Of a DNA stretch of 64,000 nt, positions 27,370-36,649 are shown piece after piece. The DNA comes from Vibrio sp. CB1-14. Lineage in GTDB: Bacteria; Pseudomonadota; Gammaproteobacteria; Enterobacterales; Vibrionaceae. Every line of letters begins with the position of its first letter. The stretch's first letter is position 1. The notes below the pieces were generated by a model. That model had not been told where the DNA came from and searched no databases. It worked only from the letters and a program-made list of their open reading frames with translations. Both the position numbers and the translations under genes were made by a program. The stretch lies in NCBI RefSeq assembly GCF_040412085.2, contig NZ_CP115921.1, positions 682,001-746,000 of the forward strand, read 5' to 3'.

Positions 27370-28278
27370 ATGGCGCGCAATAAGAATCTTCGCGAAACCA
27401 CCACCAACCAGTTACTCGATGCAATCAAGCTTGGCCACATCGATTCACCGTTACCGTCACAAGCAGCGCTGGCCGATCTGTTTAGCGTTAGCCGAACCAC
27501 GATTCGACACGTTATGAATGACTTGTGTGATAAAGGCGTGCTTGAGCAAGAGGACGCTGAATGGACAATTAAACGCTCACCTTCTGAGCAAGATGGCTAC
27601 AACACTCCGCTATCAGAGAACGAGCTCCAGCGGGCACAGTTCGAGGTGTTCTTTAATAACGCCATCAAATCCAAGCAGATGATGCCAGGGCAGGAATTTA
27701 CCGAGCTAGAGCTGTCAAAACAGTCCAAATGCTCGACCACTGTGGTACGTGAACACCTCATTCGCTTCTCACGCTTTAGTCTGATTGAGAACATCCACCG
27801 CGGCCGCTGGCGCATGGTTCAGTTTGAAAAAGGTTATGCGGCTAGCTTATTTGAGCTGCGCGAGATGTTGGAGTGCCATGCCTTAAGCCGCTTTATGAAC
27901 TTGCCTTTAAGTGATGAACGATGGCAAAAAGCGCAATATTTACTGCATGAGCATAGAGAGCTTCGCGATACTATGGTCAGTGAATTTCGCGCGTTTTCCG
28001 AGCTCGACCAGAAGTTTCACTCGCTGCTGCTTTCAGCGTCCAACAATCCATTTATGGATCAGTTCTATGACATCATCTCGATGATATTTCACTACCATTA
28101 TCAATGGGATAATACTGACTTGCGCAAACGTAACATGGTGGCGATTGAAGAGCACATGGCCATCTTAAGCAAGATGCTGAGCCGAGATGACATTGGGGCG
28201 ATGGGCGAGCTAAGACGGCACCTTCAAACCGCCAAGCGAACGATGGAAAACAGTCTAATAATGGAAAAGCCAGCGTAA
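27370..28278 (+). CDS. lgoR: GntR-family regulator of the L-galactonate cluster
   Basis: A 302-residue GntR/FCD-type regulator. Unusually, two helix-turn-helix units appear: an N-terminal one (LPSQAALADLFSVSRTTIRHVMNDL, about 29-53) and a second (ELSKQSKCSTTVVREHLIRFSRFSLIE, about 117-143). An FCD effector domain follows (FELREMLECHALSRF; histidines at FHSLLLSAS and YHYQW for metal/ligand binding). Divergence from lgoD makes it the likely repressor of lgoD and perhaps of the uxaB-TRAP operon, relieved by a uronate-type acid. The symbol rests on context. Confidence 0.75.
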   Translation: MARNKNLRETTTNQLLDAIKLGHIDSPLPSQAALADLFSVSRTTIRHVMNDLCDKGVLEQEDAEWTIKRSPSEQDGYNTPLSENELQRAQFEVFFNNAIKSKQMMPGQEFTELELSKQSKCSTTVVREHLIRFSRFSLIENIHRGRWRMVQFEKGYAASLFELREMLECHALSRFMNLPLSDERWQKAQYLLHEHRELRDTMVSEFRAFSELDQKFHSLLLSASNNPFMDQFYDIISMIFHYHYQWDNTDLRKRNMVAIEEHMAILSKMLSRDDIGAMGELRRHLQTAKRTMENSLIMEKPA

Positions 28279-28287
28279 TGCTGGCTT
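28267..28287. terminator. Hairpin over the lgoR stop codon
   Basis: AAGCCAGC (28267-28274) pairs with GCTGGCTT (28280-28287); the lgoR TAA lies in the loop. It can end lgoR and the convergent dctM transcript. Confidence 0.6.
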
Positions 28288-28306
28288 AATTATTTCGTCA
28301 TCTTGA

Positions 28307-29596
28307 TTACGAGCCAAACACCATATTTGGCAGACCAATCGAAATCATCGGGATGTAAGTAATCATTAGTAAGGCGACAATCAGTAACATCCAGAATGGC
28401 ATCACTTCTTTCACAAAGTCCTCTATCGACACCTTGGTAATCGAACAGGTCGTAAACATCACCGTACCGAGTGGCGGGGTAATAGTGCCAATCGCACTAT
28501 TGAAGATAAAGATAATACCAAAGTGTACAGGGTCGATGCCGTAAGACGCAGCCACAGGCGCTAGCAGCGGAGCCAATACAATCATCACCGCGTTGCCTTC
28601 TAGGAACATACCAATGATCAGTAGGAAAAGGTTAACCAGCAGTAAGAAGGTAAACGGACTTTCAACGGCGCCAGTCAGCCATGTCGCTAGGTTTTGCGGT
28701 ACACGCTCCCAAGTCAGGAACTTAGAGAAACCCACTGCCACACAGATGATCAACAAGACGTTTGCAGAAGCAAGCACCGACTCTTTCGTCGCACTCCAAA
28801 GCAAAGACGTATTCATCTGCTTATAAACAAACATACCCAATACCAGCGCATAAAGCACTGCAGCTGCGCCCGCTTCTGTTGGCGTAAACACACCAAAGCG
28901 AATACCACCGATGATGATGACAGGCAGCAACAGTGCCAAGAACGCATCTTTCGCAGAGATAGCGATTTCCTTCGCAGAGGCACGCTTTTCACGGATTGGC
29001 GCATAGTTGCGTTTTTTCGAGATGACCGAAACCAGCCCCATCATCATCCCACACAACATGACCCCAGGAACCACACCGGCTAAGAATAACTTACCAATCG
29101 ATACGTTATTGACGTAACCGTAGATAATAAGAGCAATACCCGGTGGAATGATTGGTGTGATCAGTGATGATGCTGCCGTTACCGCAGAAGAAAATGACGC
29201 GCTGTAACCACGAGCCACCATTTGAGGTACTAGAAGTTTCGAGCTCATTGCCGCATCGGCGATATTAGAACCGGAAAGGCCGCCCATCAAAGTACTCAAC
29301 ACAACGTTGACCTGTGCTAGTCCGCCGTTCATGTGACCCGTCAGTACTTCAGAGAACTTCAGCAAGCGCTGGCTGATGCCAGAGTGGTTCATGAACACAC
29401 CCGCCATAACAAAGAATGGGATAGCGAGCAATGTCACTGATTCTAAACCACCAGCCAGTCGCTGAACCATCATCATCATTGGCAAATGGTCGTTAAGAAG
29501 GAAATAAGCCAAGGTCGCAAGGAAAATACAAAATGCGACAGGAATACCCAATGTAAATAGGAAAAGCAGGGCGGAAATCGGCAGAATGACTGACAT
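28307..29596 (-). CDS. TRAP transporter large permease (DctM type)
   Basis: A 429-residue, roughly 12-helix membrane subunit of a sodium-coupled TRAP transporter. DctM signatures include GGLSGSNIADAAMSSKLLVPQM, ITPIIPPGIALIIYGYVNNVSIG and NSAIGTITPPLGTVMFTTCSI. It works with the small subunit and the binding protein encoded upstream in the same operon (uxaB-dctP-dctQ-dctM). Context suggests uptake of L-galactonate, tagaturonate or a related hexonate/hexuronate. Confidence 0.94.
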   Translation of the reverse strand: MSVILPISALLFLFTLGIPVAFCIFLATLAYFLLNDHLPMMMMVQRLAGGLESVTLLAIPFFVMAGVFMNHSGISQRLLKFSEVLTGHMNGGLAQVNVVLSTLMGGLSGSNIADAAMSSKLLVPQMVARGYSASFSSAVTAASSLITPIIPPGIALIIYGYVNNVSIGKLFLAGVVPGVMLCGMMMGLVSVISKKRNYAPIREKRASAKEIAISAKDAFLALLLPVIIIGGIRFGVFTPTEAGAAAVLYALVLGMFVYKQMNTSLLWSATKESVLASANVLLIICVAVGFSKFLTWERVPQNLATWLTGAVESPFTFLLLVNLFLLIIGMFLEGNAVMIVLAPLLAPVAASYGIDPVHFGIIFIFNSAIGTITPPLGTVMFTTCSITKVSIEDFVKEVMPFWMLLIVALLMITYIPMISIGLPNMVFGS

Positions 29597-29598
29597 GA

Positions 29599-30129
29599 TT
29601 AGTCTTCCTTATTGCGAGAAGCGAAGAACGAGTAAAGGTGCTTAAGTTGGTGATAAAGCATAAACATGCCGCTCACAGGAACTGCTGCGTAGATATAGAT
29701 ATATGGAATTTTAAGCGCAGGTGTAAATCTCACTTGAGAAAACGGCAGCAGTTTCCAACCCCAATACACCATGAACACTAATGCAAAAATCACCAATAGC
29801 GGTCTAATTAAGTTATCCAACACGTTCGCCGCCGACGCTGGGATTTTGTGAACCAGAAAATCGATTCTGACCACTTCATCTGTACGCATCAAGGCGCTCG
29901 CGCCCATAAAGGTCATCCAAACAAATAGGGCTAGACAGACTTCTTCAACCCAGGCACTTGGCGCGTTAAATACGTATCGTGTCACCACGCCATAGCTCAT
30001 CAGTACAACGATAATGGCTAAGAATGAGGCTGCAACAGCGGTGTCGAGCTGACTGATTCGGTCAAGTGTTGCCATGATTTTGTTTTTTGGCGACAGCTCG
30101 GTGTGATTGAGTGAAACTTGAGTTTCCAT
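29599..30129 (-). CDS. TRAP transporter small permease (DctQ type)
   Basis: A 176-residue, four-helix protein with the DctQ hallmark WVEEVCLALFVWMTFMGASALMRTDEVVRIDFL. It pairs with DctM, whose gene begins 2 bp after this stop. The frame can be extended to a TTG at 30141, but ATG 30129 has GGAG a few bases upstream and is the better start. Confidence 0.93.
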   Translation of the reverse strand: METQVSLNHTELSPKNKIMATLDRISQLDTAVAASFLAIIVVLMSYGVVTRYVFNAPSAWVEEVCLALFVWMTFMGASALMRTDEVVRIDFLVHKIPASAANVLDNLIRPLLVIFALVFMVYWGWKLLPFSQVRFTPALKIPYIYIYAAVPVSGMFMLYHQLKHLYSFFASRNKED

Positions 30130-30178
30130 GATGTGCTCCAAAAGCTGAAATAAGGGGGCTCAAAGAGCCCCACATTGG

Positions 30179-31171
30179 TTACAGCTGTTCTAACTTGTCT
30201 TGAACGTCTTGATATAGATTTGGAGTCCACTCAGGGAACTCGCTTTGCACCACTTTACGTGCTGATTCTTCAAACGCAGTGATGTCCACTTCGTTGATCG
30301 TCACGCCTTCAGCTTTTAGCTGGTCAATCGCTTGCTGCTCGCTCTCGGCAATCAGTGTCGCGCCATAGCTCACCATATCGCGGCTGGTTTCAAGGATGAT
30401 GCGCTTCTCTTCATCAGAGAGTGATTCCCAGAACATAGTGCCGGCCACAAATGGCGACATATGCTTAGTGTGTGTTGTTAGGTTGAGGTTTTTCACTACT
30501 TCATGGAATTTACCGCCATGTAGCACCACGGCTGGATTCTCTACCCCTTCAATCACACCTTGAGAAAGACCTGGATAGACATCCGCTAGAGACATTGGCG
30601 TTGGAACGCCGCCCATCGCTTTCACCGTTGCAACAAACAAGCGAGAGTGTTGAACACGCACTTTCACACCATCTAAATCAGCCGGTGTTTTCACCGAACC
30701 TTTAGAAAGCAGATGGCGGGTACCGTACACCACATCTGGCACTACGATTTTCAGTCCTTTATCCGCCAAATCATCGTTCAAGCCTTCAAACCACTCGGTG
30801 TGAAGCAGCTTCGATTTCTTCTCGAAAGATTGAGACAGGTAAGGCGCATTGATGATGCCAAGATCTGGCACCGTATCCATTAGGTAGCCGTAAGAGCTGA
30901 TGGTAATGATGTTGGCACCAAATTTCGCTTGCTCCATCACCTCTGTTTCGCTGCCCAATTGGCTCGATGGGAACAGACGGAATTGGATTTCACCGTTTGA
31001 TTTCTCTTTTACTTGGTCAGCCCAGTAGTGCATCGCTTTGTCGATAGGCTCACCCGGTTGGTTGCCGTAAGCGATCATCACTTCCGTCGCTGCGTTGGCG
31101 CCAAACGCCATCGCTAGCGTCATACCGACAGCACAAGAGAGTTTTTTCACAGTGGTTTGTAGGGTAGTCAT
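30179..31171 (-). CDS. TRAP transporter substrate-binding protein (DctP type)
   Basis: A 330-residue periplasmic solute-binding protein with a Sec signal peptide (cleavage near GANA-ATEVMI). The DctP pattern VMEQAKFGANIITISSYGYL, DLDGVKVRVQHSRLF (with the carboxylate-binding Arg) and SLADVYPGLSQGVIEGVENPAVVL is clear. The conserved Arg fits a sugar-acid ligand. It follows uxaB by 44 bp. E. coli takes up L-galactonate with the MFS carrier LgoT; here a TRAP system stands in its place. Confidence 0.94.
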   Translation of the reverse strand: MTTLQTTVKKLSCAVGMTLAMAFGANAATEVMIAYGNQPGEPIDKAMHYWADQVKEKSNGEIQFRLFPSSQLGSETEVMEQAKFGANIITISSYGYLMDTVPDLGIINAPYLSQSFEKKSKLLHTEWFEGLNDDLADKGLKIVVPDVVYGTRHLLSKGSVKTPADLDGVKVRVQHSRLFVATVKAMGGVPTPMSLADVYPGLSQGVIEGVENPAVVLHGGKFHEVVKNLNLTTHTKHMSPFVAGTMFWESLSDEEKRIILETSRDMVSYGATLIAESEQQAIDQLKAEGVTINEVDITAFEESARKVVQSEFPEWTPNLYQDVQDKLEQL

Positions 31172-31215
31172 TGCTTTTGTTCCTTTTTATATTTTTGCTT
31201 TTAGTGGCCGGCTGT

Positions 31216-32655
31216 TTACTTCGAAAGCTGCTGAATCGCGGCTCTCATACCGAGCGTTTGGATGTTGCTTACATAACCTGTCACCATGGCCTCAAGGTTT
31301 GGTAACTCAGTTAGGTCGCATCCCCAATGCTGACTCATCGACAAGAATGCCTTCACATTGCTCGCCTGCGTTTCAGGGTGAGCACGCCATGCGGTGAAAG
31401 GGTCTAGAAGATGTTGGTCATCACTGAGTGGAATCTCTTCATCACCACGCTTACCAAGATAGAAGCAGTACAGCGCCGCTAAACTAAAGCTAAGGTGCTT
31501 AGGTGCCGTGCCTTCTTGCTCAGTGAACGTTAGAAGCTGTGGTAATAAGCGCGTTTTGAACTTTGTCATTGAGTTCAGCGCGATAGAAAGTAGGTAGTGT
31601 TTGATGTATGGGTTTTTAAAACGGTCGATAACGCTGTCTTTAAACGCAAGCAGCTCATCTTTATCCATATCCAGAGATGGAATCACTTCGTCTTCAAGCA
31701 AGCGATTTAGCAATGGATAGACGTCGTTATCATTGATGGCTTCGCTAACGGTATCAATACCGCATAGATAGGCAACCGCCACCATTGCGGTGTGTGCACC
31801 ATTAAGAATGCCAACCTTACGTTGTTTGTAAGGGGTAATGTCTTCAACGACCTTTATGTTGAGATCGAGTTGGTCTAGCTTGAGTTTACTCTCAAGCCAT
31901 TTCGGACCTTGGATAACGAACAAGTAGAAATACTCTGCAGCAACGACGAAATTGTCTTGATAGCCCAATGCCGTTTCAAGTTCGCTGAGTTCGTCTTTTG
32001 GGTTACCGGTGACTATTCTATCAACTAACGTGGAACAAAATGTGTTGGCTGTCATAATCCAATCACAAAATGTTTCGCCAAGTTGCCATTCGTTAGCGTA
32101 TTTCAGCACAATCTCCTTTAGCGCTTCGCCATTGGCATCAATCAGCTCACAAGGTAGGAAGATAAGTCCCATGTCTTGCGCGCCATTGAAGAACTCAAAA
32201 CGTCTAAACAAAAACTGCGTCACTTTGGCAGGGAAGCTAACGGGAGGAAACGCATCAAAGGTGTCTTGATCGTTGTAAACGATACCCGCTTCCGTGGTGT
32301 TCGAGACCACCCACTCAAGCTCTGGGTTTTCAGCAATCTTTAGGACTTCTTCATACTCACCGTACGCCATCACTTCGCGATTAACAGAAGTGATCACACG
32401 AGGCTCGGCAACACTTTCACCTTGTTCGTTGATGCCTCGGATAAGCGCTGTGTAAACGCCTCCTTGGGTATCCAGTTTTGGGTGGCCAGCATCAATTGGT
32501 CTAACTACGGTAATACCCGCATTAAAGTCAGTGTGTTCATTAAGTAAGTCAAATTGCCAATCTACAAAAGCGCGTAGAAAATTGCCTTCGCCAAACTGAA
32601 CCACTTTTTCAGGTCTGATGGCGTGGATGGATGGATCTCTTGTGAGTAGTGTCAT
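31216..32655 (-). CDS. uxaB: Tagaturonate reductase (altronate oxidoreductase)
   Basis: A 479-residue member of the polyol-specific long-chain (mannitol) dehydrogenase family that reduces D-tagaturonate to D-altronate with NADH. QFGEGNFLRAFVDWQFDLLNE near the N-terminus is the nucleotide-binding signature of UxaB, and KVGILNGAHTAMVAVAYLCG carries the catalytic Lys/Asn-His region. Length matches E. coli UxaB (483). It heads the operon with the TRAP genes and is divergent from uxaA. Confidence 0.95.
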   Translation of the reverse strand: MTLLTRDPSIHAIRPEKVVQFGEGNFLRAFVDWQFDLLNEHTDFNAGITVVRPIDAGHPKLDTQGGVYTALIRGINEQGESVAEPRVITSVNREVMAYGEYEEVLKIAENPELEWVVSNTTEAGIVYNDQDTFDAFPPVSFPAKVTQFLFRRFEFFNGAQDMGLIFLPCELIDANGEALKEIVLKYANEWQLGETFCDWIMTANTFCSTLVDRIVTGNPKDELSELETALGYQDNFVVAAEYFYLFVIQGPKWLESKLKLDQLDLNIKVVEDITPYKQRKVGILNGAHTAMVAVAYLCGIDTVSEAINDNDVYPLLNRLLEDEVIPSLDMDKDELLAFKDSVIDRFKNPYIKHYLLSIALNSMTKFKTRLLPQLLTFTEQEGTAPKHLSFSLAALYCFYLGKRGDEEIPLSDDQHLLDPFTAWRAHPETQASNVKAFLSMSQHWGCDLTELPNLEAMVTGYVSNIQTLGMRAAIQQLSK

Positions 32656-32991
32656 TCTTAGTCCCTAAACGATAGGTAATAAACGATAGGTAAACGCTGT
32701 TGTCGGACAGGTGTTATCGATTGTGGGATTGAGTGTAAGCCGGGCTTTTCACTAACACGCGACAAATTAATCGCAAACGTGTAAGTGATCATCGTTATCT
32801 GTTTTTTATCTGTTTTTTATTTGCTATTTCATTTCAAACACCTGTTCATTAATACAACACATTCTCTATATCAGGCCTGATGACTGATTATTTTATATAT
32901 CGTTGGGGGAGACGCTGTTTTTAATTGATTAAAATACAACTCTAGCGTTAGAATGTTTGCGTCGGACGGGAATCACATGACTGGGATACCC
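32656..32991. promoter_or_regulatory. Divergent control region uxaB / uxaA
   Basis: The 336-bp interval holds ACAGGTGTT at 32707-32715 and its inverse AACACCTGT at 32837-32845, placed 130 bp apart (start to start), one near each gene. Between them is a tandem repeat, ATCTGTTTTTT twice (about 32798-32819). These are candidate regulator sites, perhaps allowing looping. The binding protein is not identified; the repeats differ from those upstream of lgoR. Confidence 0.4.
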
Positions 32992-34482
32992 ATGAAAGCT
33001 TTTATCAAAATTCACTCAACAGACAATGTTATTGTTTGCTTACAAGCACTAACGAGCAATCTCACGTTAGATGTCGACACAACCGAACTCACGTTGAAGC
33101 AAGACATGGATCGCGGCAGTAAGGTTGCTCTGAGCGATCTGAATACTGGCGATGCCATATACAAATACGGCAGCATCATAGGTACAGCGACTCAGCCTAT
33201 TAAGCGTGGCGAGTGGGTACATACTCACAACATGAAGACCACGCTATCTGACACCAATGACTACCAATACACCCCGAACTTCGTTCGTCCGCGCCGCTAT
33301 GAGCAAGCCATGCCAACGTTTAAAGGCTACGAAAGAGCCAATGGTGATGTGGCGATCCGCAATGAAATCTGGGTCATTCCTACCGTTGGTTGCGTCAATG
33401 GTATTGCTCAGCAAGCGATTAACTGCTTTAAACAAAAGCACCCTGCTGTTGATTGCGATGGCCTGTTTTTGTTTCCGCATAACTATGGCTGCTCACAGCT
33501 TGGCGACGACCATGAAAACACTCGCCAAATCCTCGCCAATATGGTTCGCCACCCAAATGCGGGAGGCGCGTTGGTCATTGGGCTAGGTTGCGAAAACAAC
33601 CAAATTGCCCCTTTCAAGGAGCTAGTCGGTGACGTCGACGATAGCCGTATCCGATACATGATTGCCCAAAATGAGCAAGATGAAGTCGCCGTCGCCCTTG
33701 AGCACCTAGAGGCTATTTATGACACAGTTCGCCAAGACCAACGCTTTGATATTCCATTAGGCAAACTCAAAGTTGGCCTTGAATGTGGTGGCTCCGACGG
33801 CTTATCTGGCATCACCGCCAACCCAATGCTGGGCGAATTTTCAGATTTTCTCATCCACTTTGGTGGCACCTCTGTACTCACCGAAGTACCAGAGATGTTT
33901 GGAGCAGAACACATCTTGTTTGAGCGCTGTATTGATAAACAAACCTTTGATAAAGCTGTCGAGATGGTCAATGGATTCAAGCAGTACTTTATCGACCACA
34001 ATCAGCCAATCTACGAGAACCCATCACCGGGCAACAAGAAAGGCGGCATTTCTACGCTGGAAGATAAATCCATGGGTTGTACTCAAAAAGCAGGCACCAG
34101 CCCAGTCATTGACGTACTTGAATATGGAGAAGTGTTGGCAAAACCTGGCCTTAACCTATTAAGTGCACCAGGCAACGATGCGGTTGCAACGTCTGCCTTG
34201 GCGGCAAGCGGCTGTCATATGGTGCTGTTCACCACAGGTCGCGGCACCCCTTATGGCGGTTTTGTCCCTACCATGAAAATCTCGACCAACTCAGAGCTTG
34301 CTGCCAATAAGCCGCATTGGATTGACTTTAATGCCGGTCAATTAGTGGAAGAGATTTCTATGGACGCCTTGGTTGAGCAGTTTATCGATAAAGTGATTAC
34401 GATCGCCAGCGGTGAGAAAACCAACAATGAGCGCAATGGTATTCGTGAGTTGGCGATATTTAAGTCTGGCGTGACGCTATAG
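32992..34482 (+). CDS. uxaA: Altronate dehydratase
   Basis: A 496-residue enzyme that dehydrates D-altronate to 2-keto-3-deoxygluconate. It matches E. coli UxaA (495 aa) throughout: MKAFIKIHSTDNV at the start (SAF domain), WVIPTVGCVNGIAQQ, HNYGCSQLGDDHENT, GLECGGSDGLSGITANPMLG, and the ending RELAIFKSGVTL. Conserved Cys residues bind iron. The frame is open from 32953, and ATG 32977 has GGGA before it; I prefer 32992 on family N-terminus. KDG kinase and aldolase genes are not in the window. Confidence 0.95.
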   Translation: MKAFIKIHSTDNVIVCLQALTSNLTLDVDTTELTLKQDMDRGSKVALSDLNTGDAIYKYGSIIGTATQPIKRGEWVHTHNMKTTLSDTNDYQYTPNFVRPRRYEQAMPTFKGYERANGDVAIRNEIWVIPTVGCVNGIAQQAINCFKQKHPAVDCDGLFLFPHNYGCSQLGDDHENTRQILANMVRHPNAGGALVIGLGCENNQIAPFKELVGDVDDSRIRYMIAQNEQDEVAVALEHLEAIYDTVRQDQRFDIPLGKLKVGLECGGSDGLSGITANPMLGEFSDFLIHFGGTSVLTEVPEMFGAEHILFERCIDKQTFDKAVEMVNGFKQYFIDHNQPIYENPSPGNKKGGISTLEDKSMGCTQKAGTSPVIDVLEYGEVLAKPGLNLLSAPGNDAVATSALAASGCHMVLFTTGRGTPYGGFVPTMKISTNSELAANKPHWIDFNAGQLVEEISMDALVEQFIDKVITIASGEKTNNERNGIRELAIFKSGVTL

Positions 34483-34502
34483 CCATTAACCGCCCATCAA
34501 AA

Positions 34503-34530
34503 CAAGGCTCAACCATTTGGTAGAGCCTTG
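34503..34530. terminator. Hairpin between uxaA and the AraC gene
   Basis: CAAGGCTC-A-ACCA / TGGT-A-GAGCCTTG (34503-34530) folds into a long stem with one mismatch between convergent genes. No T run follows on the plus strand. Confidence 0.5.
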
Positions 34531-34536
34531 TGACCT

Positions 34537-35589
34537 TTAGGTAAATGGATCGAGCTTTTGCAGACGATATTGCAACGGAGAAATAGCGTAATAGCGCTTA
34601 AAGCTACGCACAAAAGCGCTCGCCTCACTGTAGTTGAGAGTTTCAGCAATGGTGCCGATATCAAGTTCAGTATTTTCCAGCAATTTGGATGCCACCGCCA
34701 TACGTGCGCGCAGTACGATATCTCGAAGACTAAGTCCATTGCGTTGGAGGTAAAAACGCAGTTGCCTCGAAGTAATAGAAAACTCCATAGCAACATCTGG
34801 CACCGTACTTTTAGTAAAGTGCGAGCTAATCACAACTTCAGACACCTTTCGTTCAATATCACTCAACTTATCACCCTCAAGGCCATCATTCGATATCAGT
34901 TGATTTGATAGTAAAAGATCGATACATGAATGTTCGAGTGAAATCGGCTCATTAAGCCAACTAGTGGGTAGTTTGATGAGTGTTTGCGGCTGATTGAAAC
35001 GCAGAGTGCAACCTGAAAAGAGAGCTCGATACTGCGCAACGTAATGCGGCGCGGGATAGCAAAAATCGAGCACCAGCTTATCCATATCCGCCCGATGACC
35101 AATGATGATGCGGATCAGCAAAGCCCAATATCCAGCGGCAAAGTCTTCACTGAGTAGCTGCACCGCATCATCGTCAGCATTAATACCTGGCACTATCGTT
35201 AAATAGTCAGACGCTTCCACCAGCGACTCTTCATAGTATGTCGTCGTCATCGCCAAAAACTGCTGAGAAAGTGTCAACCCCATACGAACACTTGAACTGG
35301 CAGCAACGACGTAGCCATATAAACCAAAGTCTTGCACGGTTACGCGCTCATACAGCTTTAAATACAGGCCAGGTATGAATTTATTGTAATGGCGCGCCCA
35401 CTGCTCAGCTTGTATTAAGTCCATATCCGCCTGCTTGGTAACACGCTCTGTCAGTTGGCGTTTAAGTGACAGAGCCATTGACGGGCGCTCGCTTTCAAGC
35501 ACTTCTATTAAGTACTGAACGATCACTTTAGCAAAATAGTGGTTCTGTTCGCGTAAGTTCATCCATGTCTCATAAATCAATCTCTTCAT
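34537..35589 (-). CDS. AraC-family regulator with arabinose-binding-like N-domain (OruR type)
   Basis: A 350-residue regulator: an N-terminal 'arabinose-binding domain of AraC regulators' as in OruR/ArgR-type proteins, and a C-terminal AraC HTH pair (SITSRQLRFYLQRNGLSLRDIVLRAR..., then TIAETLNYSEASAFVRSFKRYYAISPLQYR). Its start lies only ~100 bp from the divergent ureohydrolase gene, so it probably activates that operon in response to an amino-acid or guanidino ligand. The frame is open to TTG 35622; ATG 35589 is preferred. Confidence 0.85.
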   Translation of the reverse strand: MKRLIYETWMNLREQNHYFAKVIVQYLIEVLESERPSMALSLKRQLTERVTKQADMDLIQAEQWARHYNKFIPGLYLKLYERVTVQDFGLYGYVVAASSSVRMGLTLSQQFLAMTTTYYEESLVEASDYLTIVPGINADDDAVQLLSEDFAAGYWALLIRIIIGHRADMDKLVLDFCYPAPHYVAQYRALFSGCTLRFNQPQTLIKLPTSWLNEPISLEHSCIDLLLSNQLISNDGLEGDKLSDIERKVSEVVISSHFTKSTVPDVAMEFSITSRQLRFYLQRNGLSLRDIVLRARMAVASKLLENTELDIGTIAETLNYSEASAFVRSFKRYYAISPLQYRLQKLDPFT

Positions 35590-35686
35590 GTCTAAAATGT
35601 CAATTTCATTTAAAAAAGTCAATTATTGAACATCGGAAACTGCAACGATTAGGGCTTTAAAGCGCGACAACACTATAGGCTATTCT

Positions 35687-36640
35687 ATGTCTGAGAAGAT
35701 CCCTAATTTCTATGCCTCTCGGCGCACCTTTATGGGCGCAGAACGCATTCACAACTTAGCTGAACACAATCTCGACTATGCGATGCTTGGCGTTCCTTAC
35801 GCTGAAGGTACATTCGCCCCTTATATTCAGGCGGGACAAGCAGAAATGCCTAATGCCCTTCGTGATAACCCTGTGACCATTTTCTTTGATATTGGTGATG
35901 TCGGGCTCTACGACGTCGATACCGATTTAACCCTACTTGAAGGCATTAAAATCGGCGATATCGGTGATGTCGTAATTAGCCCAGGAGAGGGAGAGTTAAA
36001 CAGAAACCGCATCACAAATAGCGTCAAAGAGATCTTAAAGTCAGGTGCCGTACCTATCACTGTAGGAGGCGATCACTCCATCACTTACCCGCTGGTTCGT
36101 GGTTTTGAAGACTGCGGGCACCAAATCGATTTTGTCTACTTTGATGCTCACCTCGACTTTGCGGACATGCCGCTGCAGTCTGAGTTTAATCACGGTACTC
36201 AAACCACACATATCCGTAAGTTCCCTTTTGTGCGAAACATTACCGTTATAGGTGCACGTAACTCTACCGCCGCAGAATTTAGGCGAGCGAAACAGGCGGG
36301 GATTCGAATCATACCCGTTAGCGAAGTCGACGCGTGCGGCGCAAAGGCGATCATGCAAGAAGTGATTGATGCCAATGTACCAACTTATGTATCACTCGAT
36401 ATCGATGGTATGGACGCGGTTTACGTTCCGGGCACAACCCACCCAGAATCTGGCGGAATAACGTTCAAACAGCAAAAAGATCTACTGTTCGAACTCAACA
36501 AGGCCGCAAAGGGCAATATTTGTGGTTTTGATATTGTCGAGCTTTGTCCTGCTAATGACGTCAATCACATCACCGCCCTCACCGCATCTAAACTCACTGC
36601 CCTGATAATGGGCTACCGCAGCCATTTTTTGAATAAGTAG
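35687..36640 (+). CDS. Agmatinase/ureohydrolase-family enzyme
   Basis: A 317-residue Mn-dependent ureohydrolase (arginase fold). Metal ligands are visible: GGDHS (His130), DFVYFDAHLDFAD (two or three Asp and His) and SLDIDGMDAVYVPGTTHPESGG (Asp-x-Asp). Substrate segments resemble agmatinase and guanidinobutyrase more than arginase. It would release urea from a guanidino compound. The gene is first of a two-gene operon, 9 bp before a PLP enzyme, and divergent from an AraC gene. Substrate is undetermined. Confidence 0.85.
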   Translation: MSEKIPNFYASRRTFMGAERIHNLAEHNLDYAMLGVPYAEGTFAPYIQAGQAEMPNALRDNPVTIFFDIGDVGLYDVDTDLTLLEGIKIGDIGDVVISPGEGELNRNRITNSVKEILKSGAVPITVGGDHSITYPLVRGFEDCGHQIDFVYFDAHLDFADMPLQSEFNHGTQTTHIRKFPFVRNITVIGARNSTAAEFRRAKQAGIRIIPVSEVDACGAKAIMQEVIDANVPTYVSLDIDGMDAVYVPGTTHPESGGITFKQQKDLLFELNKAAKGNICGFDIVELCPANDVNHITALTASKLTALIMGYRSHFLNK

Positions 36641-36649
36641 GTCAACATT

